DNA of 20,464 nucleotides, from the NCBI GenBank assembly GCA_023460315.1, contig JAEWQO010000088.1, positions 1-20,464 on the forward strand, written 5' to 3'. Each line of letters begins with the position of its first letter. The first letter of the stretch is position 1. The position numbers were made by a program, and so were the translations under genes. Positions 6,580 through 16,000 of this stretch are shown here, piece by piece. The notes under the pieces are model-generated. The model ran no database searches. It was given only the letters and a program-made list of their open reading frames with translations, and was not told where the DNA came from. The DNA is from Actinomycetes bacterium. GTDB lineage: Bacteria; Actinomycetota; Coriobacteriia; Coriobacteriales; Eggerthellaceae.

Positions 6580-9043
6580 GTTCCCCCTTCTTGCCGTCGA
6601 GGACGGGTGCATCCTCTCCAAGGACGCAGACGTGACCGTCGGCTTCAAGGTCCGCCTGCCGGAGGTCTTCACCCTCACCTCCGATGATTACGAGGCCATG
6701 CACGGCGCATGAGCGAAGGCCATCAGGGTATTGCCCTGCCATACCATCGTCCACCGTCAGGACTGGTTCCTGGAGGAGAGCTACAGGGCACGCACCGACA
6801 GGGAGGAGCCGGGATTCCTGGACCGCAGCTTCGAGCTTCATTTCAACGAGCGGCCCTTCCTGAACCATTTTTCGTACCTGTTCATCACCCGTACCACGAA
6901 GGAACGCATGCGGCAGCAGAGCAACTTCTCCGTCCTTTGCAGGGGGCATATCCTCCCCAGGGAGGTCCGGGACAAGGACGGCATCCTCCGCTTCCTGGAA
7001 GCCGTGGAGCAGTTCGGGCGTATCATCTGCGATTCCGGGCTGGTCCGTCTGGAACGGCTCACGACGGAGGAGATCACCGGAAAGGGAAAGGAGGCCGGCC
7101 TGGTGGAGAAATACTTCTCCCTCTCGCAGGAGGACACCACCACGCTGGAGGATATCCGGCTCGGGGGCGCGGAAATGCGCATCGGCGACAAACGGCTCTC
7201 GGTGCATACGCTTTCCGACGCGGACGACCTGCCCTCCGCGGTACGGACGGACGGGCGTTATGAGAAATACTCCACGGACCGCAGCGACTGCCGCCTTTCC
7301 TTTGCCGCCCCCGTCGGGCTGATGCTGCCCTATAACCATATCTGCAATCAGTACGTGTTCATAGATGATCCGTCGGAAACCCTCCGGCATTTCGAGAAAG
7401 CGGCCAGGAATATGCGCTCCCTTTCACGTTACAGCCGTGCCAACGAGATCAACCGGCAGTGGACGGAGGAATACCTGAACGAGGCGCATTCCTTCGGGCT
7501 GGTTCCCGTGCGCTGCCACTGCAACGTCATGGTCTGGTCGGAGGACAGGGAGAGGTTGAGGAACATCCGGAACGACACCGGATCGGCCCTGGCACAGATG
7601 GGCTGCAAGCCCCGGCACAATACCGTGGACGCGCCGACCCTTTACTGGGCGGGCATCCCCGGCGGGGAGGGTGATTTTCCCGCCGAGGAGTCCTTCCACA
7701 CGTTCATCGAACAGGCGGCCTGCCTCTTCATCGGGGAGACGAACCATGCCTCCTCCCTCTCGCCCTTCGGCATCAAGATGGCGGACCGGCTCAGCGGCAG
7801 GCCCATCCATCTGGACATCTCGGACGAGCCGATGAAGCGGGGCATCACGACCAACCGCAACAAATTCATCCTGGGGCCTTCGGGCAGCGGCAAGTCCTTC
7901 TTCACCAACCATCTCGTGCGCAACTATTACGAGCAGGGCGCACACATCCTGCTGGTGGATACGGGAAACAGCTACAAGGGGCTGTGCCGGCTCATCCATG
8001 AGCGCACCCGCAGGGAGGACGGGATCTACATAACGTATGAGGAGGACCGCCCGATCACCTTCAACCCCTTCTACAGCGAGGACCGGCAGTTCGACGTGGA
8101 AAAGAGGGAGAGCATCAAGACGCTGATCCTGACCTTGTGGAAACGGGAGGATGAGGTGCCGAAACGCTCCGAGGAGGTCGCCCTTTCCGGCGCGGTGAAC
8201 GCCTATATCCGCAGGATTACGGACAACCCGGAACTCCGGCCGGACTTCAACGGGTTCTACGAGTTCGTCCGTGACGACTACCGCCGGATGATGGAGAAAA
8301 AGAGGGTGCGTGAGAAGGACTTCGACATCGACGGGTTCCTGAACGTGCTGGAACCGTTCTACAAGGGAGGGGACTATGACTTCCTTCTGAACTCGGACAA
8401 GGAGATCGACCTGACCCACAAACGGTTCATCGTCTTCGAGCTGGACAACATATCATCGAACAAGGTGCTGCTTCCGGTGGTGACGCTCATCATCATGGAG
8501 ACGTTCATCTCCAAGATGCGCCGTTTGAAAGGCGTCCGTAAGATGATATTACTGGAAGAGGCCTGGAAATCACTGATGTCCCCCAATATGGCCACCTATG
8601 TCTTGTACCTTTTCAAGACGGTCAGAAAGTATTTCGGGGAGGCCGTGGTGGTGACGCAAGAGGTGGACGACATCATCTCGTCCCCGATTGTGAAGGAGGC
8701 CATCATCAACAATTCGGACTGCAAGATCCTGCTGGACCAGAGGAAATACCTCAACAAGTTCGAACGGATACAGACTCTTTTAGGACTGACCGGCAAGGAA
8801 TGCTCGCAGATCCTCTCCATCAACCGTGCCAACGATCCCTCACGCAGGTACAGGGAGGTATGGATCGGACTGGGAGGCGTGCAGTCGGCCGTCTATGCCA
8901 CGGAGACCTCCACGGCCGAGTACCTTACCTACACGACGGAGGAGGGCGAGAAGCTGGAAGTGGAACGGATGGCGGCAAAGACCGGCAGCATGGAACAGGC
9001 CATACGGGTGTTGGCCGCCGAAAAGAACAGCGGCAGGAGATAA
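6542..9043 (+). CDS. traG: TraG, VirB4-like conjugation ATPase, one in-frame TGA
   Basis: TraG is the large cytoplasmic ATPase that energises assembly and secretion (VirB4/TraC family). The full frame from ATG 6542 is 833 residues, the usual family length, beginning MRNILKASTLESKFPLLAVE. Walker A GPSGSGKS is at residues 445-452 and the Walker B stretch MILLEEAW near 668-675. A TGA at 6710-6712 (codon 57) lies in YEAMHGA-TGA-AKAIRVLPCHT, where family members carry Trp (EAIHSCWHKAIKVLP-type). Under the standard code translation would stop at 56 residues, or restart at 6731 without the conserved N-terminus. Nothing else interrupts the gene, and upstream overlap with traF supports the 6542 start. 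It ends in TAA. Confidence 0.9.
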
Positions 9044-9073
9044 TCTTTGTAAAACAATTAAAGGAACGATTCA

Positions 9074-9700
9074 ATGAAACGAAAAATTTTCAGCGCATTG
9101 TGCGCCTTTTTACTTACCGTACCGGCCATGCACGCGCAATGGGTGGTGACCGACCCGGGCAACCTGGCGCAGGGCATCGTGAACAGCGTCAACGAGATGG
9201 TGGAGACTTCCGAGACGGCGCAGAACGCCATGTCCACCTTCAAGGAGGCCTCGAAAATCTATGAGCAAAGCCGGAAATACTACGACATGCTCAAGAGCGT
9301 GAACTCGCTGGTGAGCGGGAGCCTGAAGGTCAAGGAGTCGGTGCTGATGCTCTCGGAAATCTCGGAGAGCTACGTGACGAACTACGGGAAGATGCTCACC
9401 GACGGGAACTACACGCAGCGGGAACTGGATGCCATCGCCTTCGGCTACAACAACATCATGAAGAAAAGCAGCGCGTCCGTGGCCGGGCTGAAGGACATCA
9501 TCAACCCCACCGGCATGTCCATGACCGACAAGGAGCGGCTGGACCTCATAGAAAGGGTGTACCGCGAGATGAGGCATTACAGGACGCTGGTGAACTACTA
9601 CACCCGCAAGAACCTGCGCGTCTCCTACCTGCGGGCCAGGGAGAAGGGCGAGACCGAGCAGGTCCTGAAGCTTTACGGGGAGGACGAACGCTATTGGTAA
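9074..9700 (+). CDS. traI: TraI (DUF4141), periplasmic conjugation protein
   Basis: A 208-residue protein with a clear signal peptide (MKRKIFSALCAFLLTVPAMHAQ, cleavage near 21-22), then WVVTDPGNLAQGIVNSVNEM and a largely helical, coiled-coil-prone body including KIYEQSRKYYDMLKSV. This is the TraI/DUF4141 family of Bacteroides conjugative transposons (VirB5-like in position and architecture; not a relaxase despite the name). It sits 30 bp after traG; the expected traH is not seen between them. It ends TGG TAA, showing that TGG is also used for Trp here. Confidence 0.9.
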   Translation: MKRKIFSALCAFLLTVPAMHAQWVVTDPGNLAQGIVNSVNEMVETSETAQNAMSTFKEASKIYEQSRKYYDMLKSVNSLVSGSLKVKESVLMLSEISESYVTNYGKMLTDGNYTQRELDAIAFGYNNIMKKSSASVAGLKDIINPTGMSMTDKERLDLIERVYREMRHYRTLVNYYTRKNLRVSYLRAREKGETEQVLKLYGEDERYW

Positions 9701-9723
9701 ACCTTTAAAAAGATACAGACTAT

Positions 9724-10743
9724 ATGGTATTGCTATCCCTATCTTTCGACAGCCTGCACGGTATCCTGCGCCGGCTGTATGACGAGATGACCGAGCTCTG
9801 CCAGCCGATGATGACGCTGGCCACGGCCATCGCCGCCCTGGGCGCGCTCTTCTACATAGCCTACCGCGTGTGGCAGTCCCTCTCGCGTGCCGAGCCGGTG
9901 GACGTGTTCGGCATGCTGCGTCCCTTCTGCCTGGGCATCTGCATCCTGTTCTTCGACGTGATCGTGCTGGGAAGCCTGAACGGTATCCTGAGCCCCGTCG
10001 TGCAGGGAACGGGTGCCATGCTCCACGACCAAACCTTCGACGTGAGGAAGTTCCAGGAGGAAAAGGACAGGCTGCTCGCCGAGATGCCCCTGAAGGTGGC
10101 CGTGACCGGGGAGTTCAACCCCACGGACGAGGAGCTGGAGAAGGAGATCGTCGACATGGGCTGGAATGAGGAGGACTACGCGGTGATGCAGCGGATGTCC
10201 CACACCTGCTATTCGTTCTCCCTGCAAGGCATCGTGCAGACCATCATGCGCAAAGTGATGGAGTTCTTTTTCCGTGCCGCCTCGCTGGTGGTGGACACGA
10301 TCCGCACCTTCTTTCTCATCGTCCTCTCCGTGCTGGGTCCCTTCGCTTTCGCGGTATCGGTCTTCGACGGTTTCCAGAACACGCTCATCCAGTGGCTGGC
10401 CCGTTATATCAGCGTATATCTCTGGCTGCCCATCTCCGACCTGCTCGGGGTGATGCTCGCCAGGATACAGACGCTGGTGCTGCAAAGCGAGATGGAAATG
10501 ATCCGGGATCCCCTGAGCGTCTTCTCCCCGGACGGATCGACGGCCATCTATCTGGTGTTCATGCTCATAGGGCTGGTCGGGTACTTCTGTGTCCCCACCG
10601 TGGCGAACTGGGTGGTACAGGCCGGCGGTATGGGTGCGTACAACCGCAACATGAACAATACGGCGGGCAAGGCCGCCAACGTGGGCGGGGCCGTGGCAGG
10701 GGCATCCACGGGCAACGTGGCCGGAGTATTGCTGAAGAAATAA
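9724..10743 (+). CDS. traJ: TraJ, VirB6-like polytopic membrane protein
   Basis: A 339-residue membrane protein starting MVLLSLSFDSLHGILRRLYDEM. Hydrophobic segments occur around residues 27-45, 65-85, 185-215, 225-245 and 270-295, separated by a soluble loop rich in Asp/Glu/Lys (about 95-150). The family-typical AYRVWQSLSRAEPVDVFG-like stretch is present and the C-terminus is Gly/Ala-rich. TraJ is thought to form an inner-membrane channel component, comparable to VirB6. It starts 23 bp after traI and is in the operon with traK. It ends in TAA. Confidence 0.92.
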   Translation: MVLLSLSFDSLHGILRRLYDEMTELCQPMMTLATAIAALGALFYIAYRVWQSLSRAEPVDVFGMLRPFCLGICILFFDVIVLGSLNGILSPVVQGTGAMLHDQTFDVRKFQEEKDRLLAEMPLKVAVTGEFNPTDEELEKEIVDMGWNEEDYAVMQRMSHTCYSFSLQGIVQTIMRKVMEFFFRAASLVVDTIRTFFLIVLSVLGPFAFAVSVFDGFQNTLIQWLARYISVYLWLPISDLLGVMLARIQTLVLQSEMEMIRDPLSVFSPDGSTAIYLVFMLIGLVGYFCVPTVANWVVQAGGMGAYNRNMNNTAGKAANVGGAVAGASTGNVAGVLLKK

Positions 10744-10780
10744 AGATGAACCGGGTAATAACATTCATTCATTTCAAGAC

Positions 10781-11404
10781 ATGGAATTCAAGAGCTTAAA
10801 AAACATCGAGTCCTCGTTCAGGCAGATCCGTCTGTTCAGTATCGTCTTCCTCGCCTCCTGCACCCTCCTGACCGGTTTTTCCGTCTGGAAGTCCTACCGG
10901 TTCGCCGAGGCGCAGCGGGAGAAGATCTACGTGCTGGACGAGGGGAAGTCGCTCATCATGGCCCTCTCGCAGGATGCCGCACGCAACCGCCCGGTGGAAG
11001 CGAGGGAGCACGTGCGCCGCCTGCACGAGCTGTTCTTCACGCTGGCCCCCGACAAGGCGGCCATCGAGTCGAACATAAACCGGGCAATGTACCTGGCCGA
11101 CAAGAGCCTGTACGGGTATTACCGGGACTGGAACGAGAAAGGGTTTTACAACCGGCTCATCAGCGGGAACGTCAACCAGACGATAGTGGTGGACAGCATG
11201 GGCTGCGATTTCGACAGCTATCCCTACCGCGTCACCACCTATGCCCGGCAGATGATCATCCGGGGAAGCAACATCACCGAACGCTCCCTGGTGACACGCT
11301 GCCGCCTGCAGAGCACGGTCCGCTCGGACAACAACCCGCAAGGGTTCCTTGCGGAGCATTTCGAGATTCTGGAAAACAGGGACCTGCGTACCGTGGAAAG
11401 GTAA
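10781..11404 (+). CDS. traK: TraK, VirB8-like inner-membrane protein
   Basis: A 207-residue protein starting MEFKSLKNIESSFRQIRLFS, with a short cytoplasmic N-terminus, one membrane segment (about 19-36, FSIVFLASCTLLTGFSVW) and a periplasmic domain with YVLDEGKSLIMAL and DKSLYGYYRDWNEKGFYN. This is the TraK family, a bitopic scaffold protein analogous to VirB8. It follows traJ by 37 bp and precedes traL by 40 bp. It ends in TAA and has no anomalies. Confidence 0.92.
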   Translation: MEFKSLKNIESSFRQIRLFSIVFLASCTLLTGFSVWKSYRFAEAQREKIYVLDEGKSLIMALSQDAARNRPVEAREHVRRLHELFFTLAPDKAAIESNINRAMYLADKSLYGYYRDWNEKGFYNRLISGNVNQTIVVDSMGCDFDSYPYRVTTYARQMIIRGSNITERSLVTRCRLQSTVRSDNNPQGFLAEHFEILENRDLRTVER

Positions 11405-11444
11405 CGCTCCCTATGGTAGTCAATCATTTGATAGCATTTTCACA

Positions 11445-11741
11445 ATGGGAACAAAGTCAACAGTCAAAGAAAAGGCGAAGGCTTATCTGGAAAGTCTTTC
11501 AGAGAAACAAAAACGGGGCATCCTCATAGCCATGCTGGTCTTCACCTGCATCGCATCGGGCATCGTCCTGCTGCGCGCAGCAGGACGGCTGACACCGGCA
11601 AGGGAGCGCATGGAGCTTCCCTTCGGGGAAGGCAGCCTCTCGGATACCCTGCGCAGGCTGCCTGATCCCCTGAGGGGACAGGAAACAAACATTTACCGGA
11701 CCATTAAACAACCCCAGCAGAATGGAAAACAGGAAAAGTAA
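11445..11741 (+). CDS. traL: TraL, small membrane protein
   Basis: A 98-residue protein starting MGTKSTVKEKAKAYLESLSE with one membrane segment (about 24-43, RGILIAMLVFTCIASGIVLL) and a short periplasmic tail. Size, position between traK and traM, and topology match the Bacteroides TraL family. The ATG at 11445 is chosen over an upstream in-frame start because it gives the usual lysine-rich N-terminus. The 3' end overlaps the traM start by 20 bp. It ends in TAA. Confidence 0.85.
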   Translation: MGTKSTVKEKAKAYLESLSEKQKRGILIAMLVFTCIASGIVLLRAAGRLTPARERMELPFGEGSLSDTLRRLPDPLRGQETNIYRTIKQPQQNGKQEK

Positions 11742-13029
11742 CATGGAAGAAGAACACGTGCCCGTCGGGGAAGCCCCGGAAGGCACACGGCCGGCAGAAG
11801 CCGGTTCCGTCCCCTCCGAAGGGACAAAAACGGAAAAACGGCTTAGCGGGGAGGAAATCCTGCGCCACAGGAAATACATCGTCATACCGGTCTTCGTACT
11901 GGTATTCCTTGCGGTCCTCTACTGAATATTCGCCCCTTCCGGTGACAGCGGGAAAACGGTGGCGGGCAGTTCGGGATTCAACGTGAACGTGCCGGAACCT
12001 ACGACGGTCCAACTGGAAGGGAATAAAACGGACGTTTATGAAAGGCAGCAGGACCGGCGCGAGAAAGACAGACGGATGCAGTCGCTTTCCGACCTTGCCG
12101 GAAGGTTGTTGGAAGGTAAAGGACAGACGGACGGCGTATCCGGTCCGGACGGAAGCATACGGCAGTCGGCGGACACCTACGAAAGGATCACCGAGCAGTT
12201 GGAGACCTTCTATGAGACACCGCAGGAAACGGCCGGCGGCCTGGAACAGAAGGTGGACGAGCTGAACCGCCGGTTGGAAGAGGCGGAAGCGGAAAACCGG
12301 CGCGCGGAATCCCGCGAGCGGATGATGGAACAGTCCTACCGGATGGCCGCCAGGTATCTGAACCCTAAACCGGAAGCCACGCCCGGCGAGGCGGAGGAGG
12401 AAGAAAAGCCGGAGCCTGTCCCCGTCAGCCGGGCGGAGAGCGGAACGACCTCCGCCCTGAAGCAGCCGCTGGCGGATTCCGCGTTTGTCGCCTCACTTGT
12501 CGTGGAGAGGAACTACGGTTTCAACACGGCGGTGGGCAGCAGCTACCGGATGGGGATGAACACCATCCCGGCCTGCATTTCCGAGAGCCAGACCCTCGAG
12601 CAGGGAGGACGGGTGAAGCTGCGCCTGCTCGAGCCCCTGCAGGCTGGAAGTGTCACCATACCGGCCAACAGCCCGGTGACCGGCACGGCCGACATCCGGG
12701 GGGAACGCCTGGACATCCTGGTAAGCAGCATCGAATATGCCGGCAATATCATCCCGGTGGAACTGGCCACATATGACATTGACGGGCAGCGGGGCATCTT
12801 CGTGCCGGGATCGGAAAGCCGGACGGCCGCCAAGGAGGTATTGGGGGACGTGAGCCAGAGCATGGGAGGCAGCATCTCCTTCGCCGGTTCCGCCGGGCAG
12901 CAGGTGGCGATGGACCTCACGCGGGGTGTCCTGCAGGGCGGGACACGGTTCATCTCGCAGCGGGTCAAGGCGGTCAAGGTAAAGCTGAAGGCCGGATACA
13001 GGGTGTTGCTGGTCACAAAAAAACAATAA
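11722..13029 (+). CDS. traM: TraM, VirB10-like protein, one in-frame TGA
   Basis: The full frame from ATG 11722 is 435 residues, close to the usual TraM length. The cytoplasmic N-terminus (1-~50) precedes a membrane segment KYIVIPVFVLVFLAVLY (about 51-67) that ends at a TGA (11923-11925, codon 68) and continues IFAPSGDSGKTVAGSSGFNV. In TraM homologues this junction is the Trp of a WLIFAPS-type motif. The periplasmic part has a coiled coil (KVDELNRRLEEAEAEN) and the conserved C-terminal domain with NTIPACISESQTLEQG and GSRFISQRVK-like ends, as in the Transposon_TraM family (VirB10-like core scaffold). The standard code would release a 67-residue stub. The gene contains no TGG codon, so this TGA is its only Trp position. 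It ends in TAA. Confidence 0.9.
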
Positions 13030-13065
13030 CAAGGTTTAACTGTAATTTTTAAACAATCATTCAAG

Positions 13066-13959
13066 ATGAGAACATTCATTCTTTTAATCATGGCTGCGCT
13101 GGCGGGAATGACCTGCCGGGCACAGGAGTGCAAGCCGGAGGGCGGGGTCAGAACCCTGACCGCCGGCCAGCATATCACGCCCTACAGGATCGGCGTGCCG
13201 TTCAGCAAGACGGTCCATGTCCTTTTCCCTGCGGAAGTCCGCTATGTCGACCTGGGCAGCACGGACATCATCGCGGGCAAGGCGGACGGCGTGGAGAACG
13301 TGGTGCGCGTAAAGGCGGCCGTCCGTAATTTCCCGGGCGAGACGAACTTCTCGGTCATTACGGGCGACGGCTCGTTCTATTCATTCCTCGTCTCCTACGA
13401 GGAGGAGCCGGAAGCGTTGAACATCAACATGGACAGCCGGTTTCCGACGGGACCCTCCACAGGTGGGAGTGCCGTCCGTGTGACCGAGCTCGGCGAGGAG
13501 GACCCTTCGGTCATCGCCAGCCTGATGTACACCGTCCACCGCCTGGACCGCAGGGACGTGAAGCATATCGGCTGCCGCCAGTTCGGGATGCAGGCCCTGC
13601 TCAAGGGGATCTATGTGCATAAGGACCTGCTGTTCCTCCATATCTCGCTGGCCAATTCCTCACATGTGCCCTTCGACATCGACTTCGTCCGTTTCAAGGT
13701 GGTGGACAAGAAAGTGGCCAAACGTACGGCGCAGCAGGAAACCTACATCGAGCCGGTGCGTGCGCTCAACGAACTGAGGCGTATAGGGGGCAAAGGGGAA
13801 GGACGCATCGTCTATGCTTTCCACAAGGTGGTCATCCCCGATGACAAGCTCATCGAGGTGGAGATTTACGAAAAAGGCGGCGGACGCCACCAGCGGTTCC
13901 ATATCGAGAACAGCGACCTGGTGGATGCCGGACTGGTGGACGAACTGGTAAAGGAGTAA
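13066..13959 (+). CDS. traN: TraN (DUF4138), VirB9-like protein
   Basis: A 297-residue exported protein with a signal peptide (MRTFILLIMAALAGMTCRAQ), followed by ITPYRIGVPFSKTVHVLFP and DLGSTDIIAGKADGVENV, the typical TraN/DUF4138 N-terminal beta domain, and a second beta domain from about residue 145 (DRRDVKHIGCRQFGMQALL). It is thought to form the outer-membrane-proximal core of the secretion channel with TraM, comparable to VirB9. It starts 36 bp after traM and is followed 4 bp later by traO. It ends in TAA with no in-frame anomalies. Confidence 0.92.
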   Translation: MRTFILLIMAALAGMTCRAQECKPEGGVRTLTAGQHITPYRIGVPFSKTVHVLFPAEVRYVDLGSTDIIAGKADGVENVVRVKAAVRNFPGETNFSVITGDGSFYSFLVSYEEEPEALNINMDSRFPTGPSTGGSAVRVTELGEEDPSVIASLMYTVHRLDRRDVKHIGCRQFGMQALLKGIYVHKDLLFLHISLANSSHVPFDIDFVRFKVVDKKVAKRTAQQETYIEPVRALNELRRIGGKGEGRIVYAFHKVVIPDDKLIEVEIYEKGGGRHQRFHIENSDLVDAGLVDELVKE

Positions 13960-13963
13960 TGCC

Positions 13964-14548
13964 ATGAGAAAGTATCTGTTTATAACAATGTGCGCCTTCC
14001 TGTCCCTTTGGGCGGGCAAGGTTTCCGCCCAACGCTACCTGCCCGGGCAGACGGGGCTTGAACTGAGGCTGGGCGGCGTGGATGACTTCGGAAAGAACGT
14101 AAGGCACCTGAGAGGGAATTTCCAGGTCGGGATAGCCCTGAGCCGCTACAACCGTAACCGCTCGCGCTGGGTGGTCGGTGCGGACTATGTGAAGAAATAC
14201 TATGCCTACAAGGAGGTGGCCGTTCCCAAGGAGCAGTTCACCGCGGAGGCGGGCTGTCTCTTCCCGTTCCTCTCGGACAGGGGCAGGAACGTGTTCCTCT
14301 CTGCCGGACTGTCCGCGCTGGCCGGCTATGAGAGGGTAAACCGGAACGGCAGGCTCCTTTATGATGGGGCGACCCTGCTGCACAAAGGGGCCTTCATCTA
14401 CGGCTTCGCCCCGGCATTCGAGATGGAGGCGTTCCTTACGGACCGCTGGGCTTTTCTTTTCAATGTACGGCAGCGTGTCTTCTTCAGCTCGTCCGTAGGG
14501 CATTTCCATACGGTAGTGGCCGTCGGACTGAAATACATCATCGATTAA
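13964..14548 (+). CDS. traO: TraO, exported conjugation protein
   Basis: A 194-residue protein with a signal peptide (MRKYLFITMCAFLSLWAGKVSAQ) and a beta-rich body (TGLELRLGGVDDFGKN, RWVVGADYVKKYYAYKEV, ending VVAVGLKYIID) that alternates polar and aromatic residues like an outer-membrane barrel protein. This is the TraO family of Bacteroides conjugative transposons. It is coupled to traN (4 bp gap) and followed by traQ after 20 bp; the TraP primase often found nearby is absent. It ends in TAA. Confidence 0.9.
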   Translation: MRKYLFITMCAFLSLWAGKVSAQRYLPGQTGLELRLGGVDDFGKNVRHLRGNFQVGIALSRYNRNRSRWVVGADYVKKYYAYKEVAVPKEQFTAEAGCLFPFLSDRGRNVFLSAGLSALAGYERVNRNGRLLYDGATLLHKGAFIYGFAPAFEMEAFLTDRWAFLFNVRQRVFFSSSVGHFHTVVAVGLKYIID

Positions 14549-14568
14549 TCTTTTAAGAACTGGAAACA

Positions 14569-15042
14569 ATGAAAACAGGAACATTCATCATGGGATGCGC
14601 GCTGGCTCTGCTGGCGTGCACCTTTGCCGGCTGCGACGACCGTCTGGAAGTGCGGCAGGCATACGACTTCTCGCTCTCTTCCTGGTACCTGCAGGAAGGC
14701 ATCGCGCCCGACGAGACGGTGGAGATCCGCCTGACACTTGACCGCGAGGGGGATTACCGGGAGGCCCGTTACCGCATCGGATACATACAGCTGGAGGGTG
14801 ACGGCGAGGTGTTCACCGCGGACGGAATCAGGCTGGTGAACCGCGAGCTGACGGAACTCTCCGGCATCGCGGGGCTGGACACGACGGACATCCGCCGCCA
14901 GGTGTTCACCCTTTTTTTCCGGAACACGGGAGAGGACAATCCCGGGATCCGCTTCGTGGCGGTAGACAACTTCAGAGTGGAACGGACGCTGGACATCCCG
15001 TTCTCCATCGAGGACAGGGCAAATACGGATACAATCGACTAA
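14569..15042 (+). CDS. traQ: TraQ (DUF3872), probable lipoprotein
   Basis: A 157-residue protein with a hydrophobic N-terminus ending in a lipobox-like FAGC (Cys ~22), then DDRLEVRQAYDFSLSSWYL and an Ig-like beta domain with EIRLTLDREGDYREARYRIGY. This matches DUF3872/TraQ, except that it is about 25-30 residues longer in the middle and C-terminus than the versions I recall. TraQ is the last of the canonical tra genes here and is likely anchored in the outer membrane facing the periplasm. It ends in TAA. Confidence 0.82.
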   Translation: MKTGTFIMGCALALLACTFAGCDDRLEVRQAYDFSLSSWYLQEGIAPDETVEIRLTLDREGDYREARYRIGYIQLEGDGEVFTADGIRLVNRELTELSGIAGLDTTDIRRQVFTLFFRNTGEDNPGIRFVAVDNFRVERTLDIPFSIEDRANTDTID

Positions 15043-15057
15043 CGGGAGACGGAAGCT

Positions 15058-15528
15058 ATGACGGAACAGGATAAATACGGCATGGAGCAGCTTGCCGAAT
15101 ATCTGGACATGCGAATACGGTACGAGGAAAAAACAATAAAGGAGATCCGGAATAAACTGGACCGGGATTACCTTTATCATTTTGCGTGGACCGGGGAGGA
15201 ATTGTTCAAGTCCCATTTCATGGTAAAGCAATACGGGGAACTCCGCCAGGTAATCCGGCAGGTGGGAGTTCCCGGGGAGGTGCATGGATATATACGGCAT
15301 AAACGGGAGGAATGCCTGAAGGAGCTGGTCAGCGGGAGTATCCGCAGGCGTAGCACGGACGATATTTCCAACCTGGCACATACTTACCGGCTGGAATGCA
15401 TGCAGAGACTGGTCAAGGATTATACGGGCTTCGAACGGCTTCTCTCGATGAAGGCTCCCCGCGAGGAAGTGAAAGCAAAAACGGAACTGGAAACGATGAA
15501 AAAGAAGTCGAACGGATTAAAAATGTAA
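15058..15528 (+). CDS. Conserved helical protein, paralogue 1 of 3
   Basis: A 156-residue, highly charged, predicted all-helical protein without signal peptide. Core features shared with the next two genes: an N-terminal LAEYLDMRIRYEEKTIKEI helix, a DYLYHFAWTGEELF segment, a central S..DDISNLAHTYRLECMQRLVKDY motif and a Lys-rich tail KKKSNGLKM. I do not recognise the family. It is co-directional with traQ (15-bp gap). Three tandem copies at the end of a tra operon suggest a multi-subunit or dosage-dependent role such as a conjugation accessory, entry-exclusion or regulatory factor; this is inference. Confidence 0.7.
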   Translation: MTEQDKYGMEQLAEYLDMRIRYEEKTIKEIRNKLDRDYLYHFAWTGEELFKSHFMVKQYGELRQVIRQVGVPGEVHGYIRHKREECLKELVSGSIRRRSTDDISNLAHTYRLECMQRLVKDYTGFERLLSMKAPREEVKAKTELETMKKKSNGLKM

Positions 15529-15531
15529 AGC

Positions 15532-15996
15532 ATGAGACAGGACAATTGGAATATTGAACAGCTCTGGCAGTCGCTGGACAGGAAAATTGCCGGTACGGAA
15601 GAACGGATACGCAAGGGGCTGGAAGAGGCGAAAAAGGACTATTCCCGTTTCTTTGAATGGCAGGCGGACGATGTGTACAAGGCAGGCCGCCTGCGTGATT
15701 ACTACGGCGTGTTCCGCAACAAGGTGAACGGGACGGATGATGTGGAGGAACTGCAAAGGTACTTTAAGGATATCGTAAGATACCAGCAGGAAAGGCTGCT
15801 TGCCAATCCGCCCGCAAGGAACAGCACCAGCCCGATGGCGAACATGGCGCATACCTTGTCATTGGAATGCATGCAAAGGCTGATTCAGGACTGTCAGGGA
15901 TTCTTGCATACTCTTTCCCTCAAGGAACCGAAAAGGGAAATGAAAGAGGCAAACGGGCAGCCTGTGAAGAAAAAGTCGAACGGATTAAAAAGATAA
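15532..15996 (+). CDS. Conserved helical protein, paralogue 2 of 3
   Basis: A 154-residue protein, separated from the upstream copy by only 3 bp. It shows the same layout: IEQLWQSLDRKIAGTEERI helix, DYSRFFEWQADDVYKAGRL, then NSTSPMANMAHTLSLECMQR and the tail KKKSNGLKR, nearly identical to that of copy 1. The nucleotide sequences at the two tails (aaaaagtcgaacggattaaaa) are almost identical, which suggests recombination or a recent shared ancestry there. Function is unknown; no signal peptide or membrane segment. Confidence 0.7.
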   Translation: MRQDNWNIEQLWQSLDRKIAGTEERIRKGLEEAKKDYSRFFEWQADDVYKAGRLRDYYGVFRNKVNGTDDVEELQRYFKDIVRYQQERLLANPPARNSTSPMANMAHTLSLECMQRLIQDCQGFLHTLSLKEPKREMKEANGQPVKKKSNGLKR

Positions 15997-16000
15997 TAAA

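Noticed and set aside
9739..10764. 341-residue minus-strand frame opposite traJ, and similar long antisense frames opposite traG, traK and traI
   Set aside because: They are His/Arg/Pro-rich antisense shadows caused by high GC at third positions of real tra genes.
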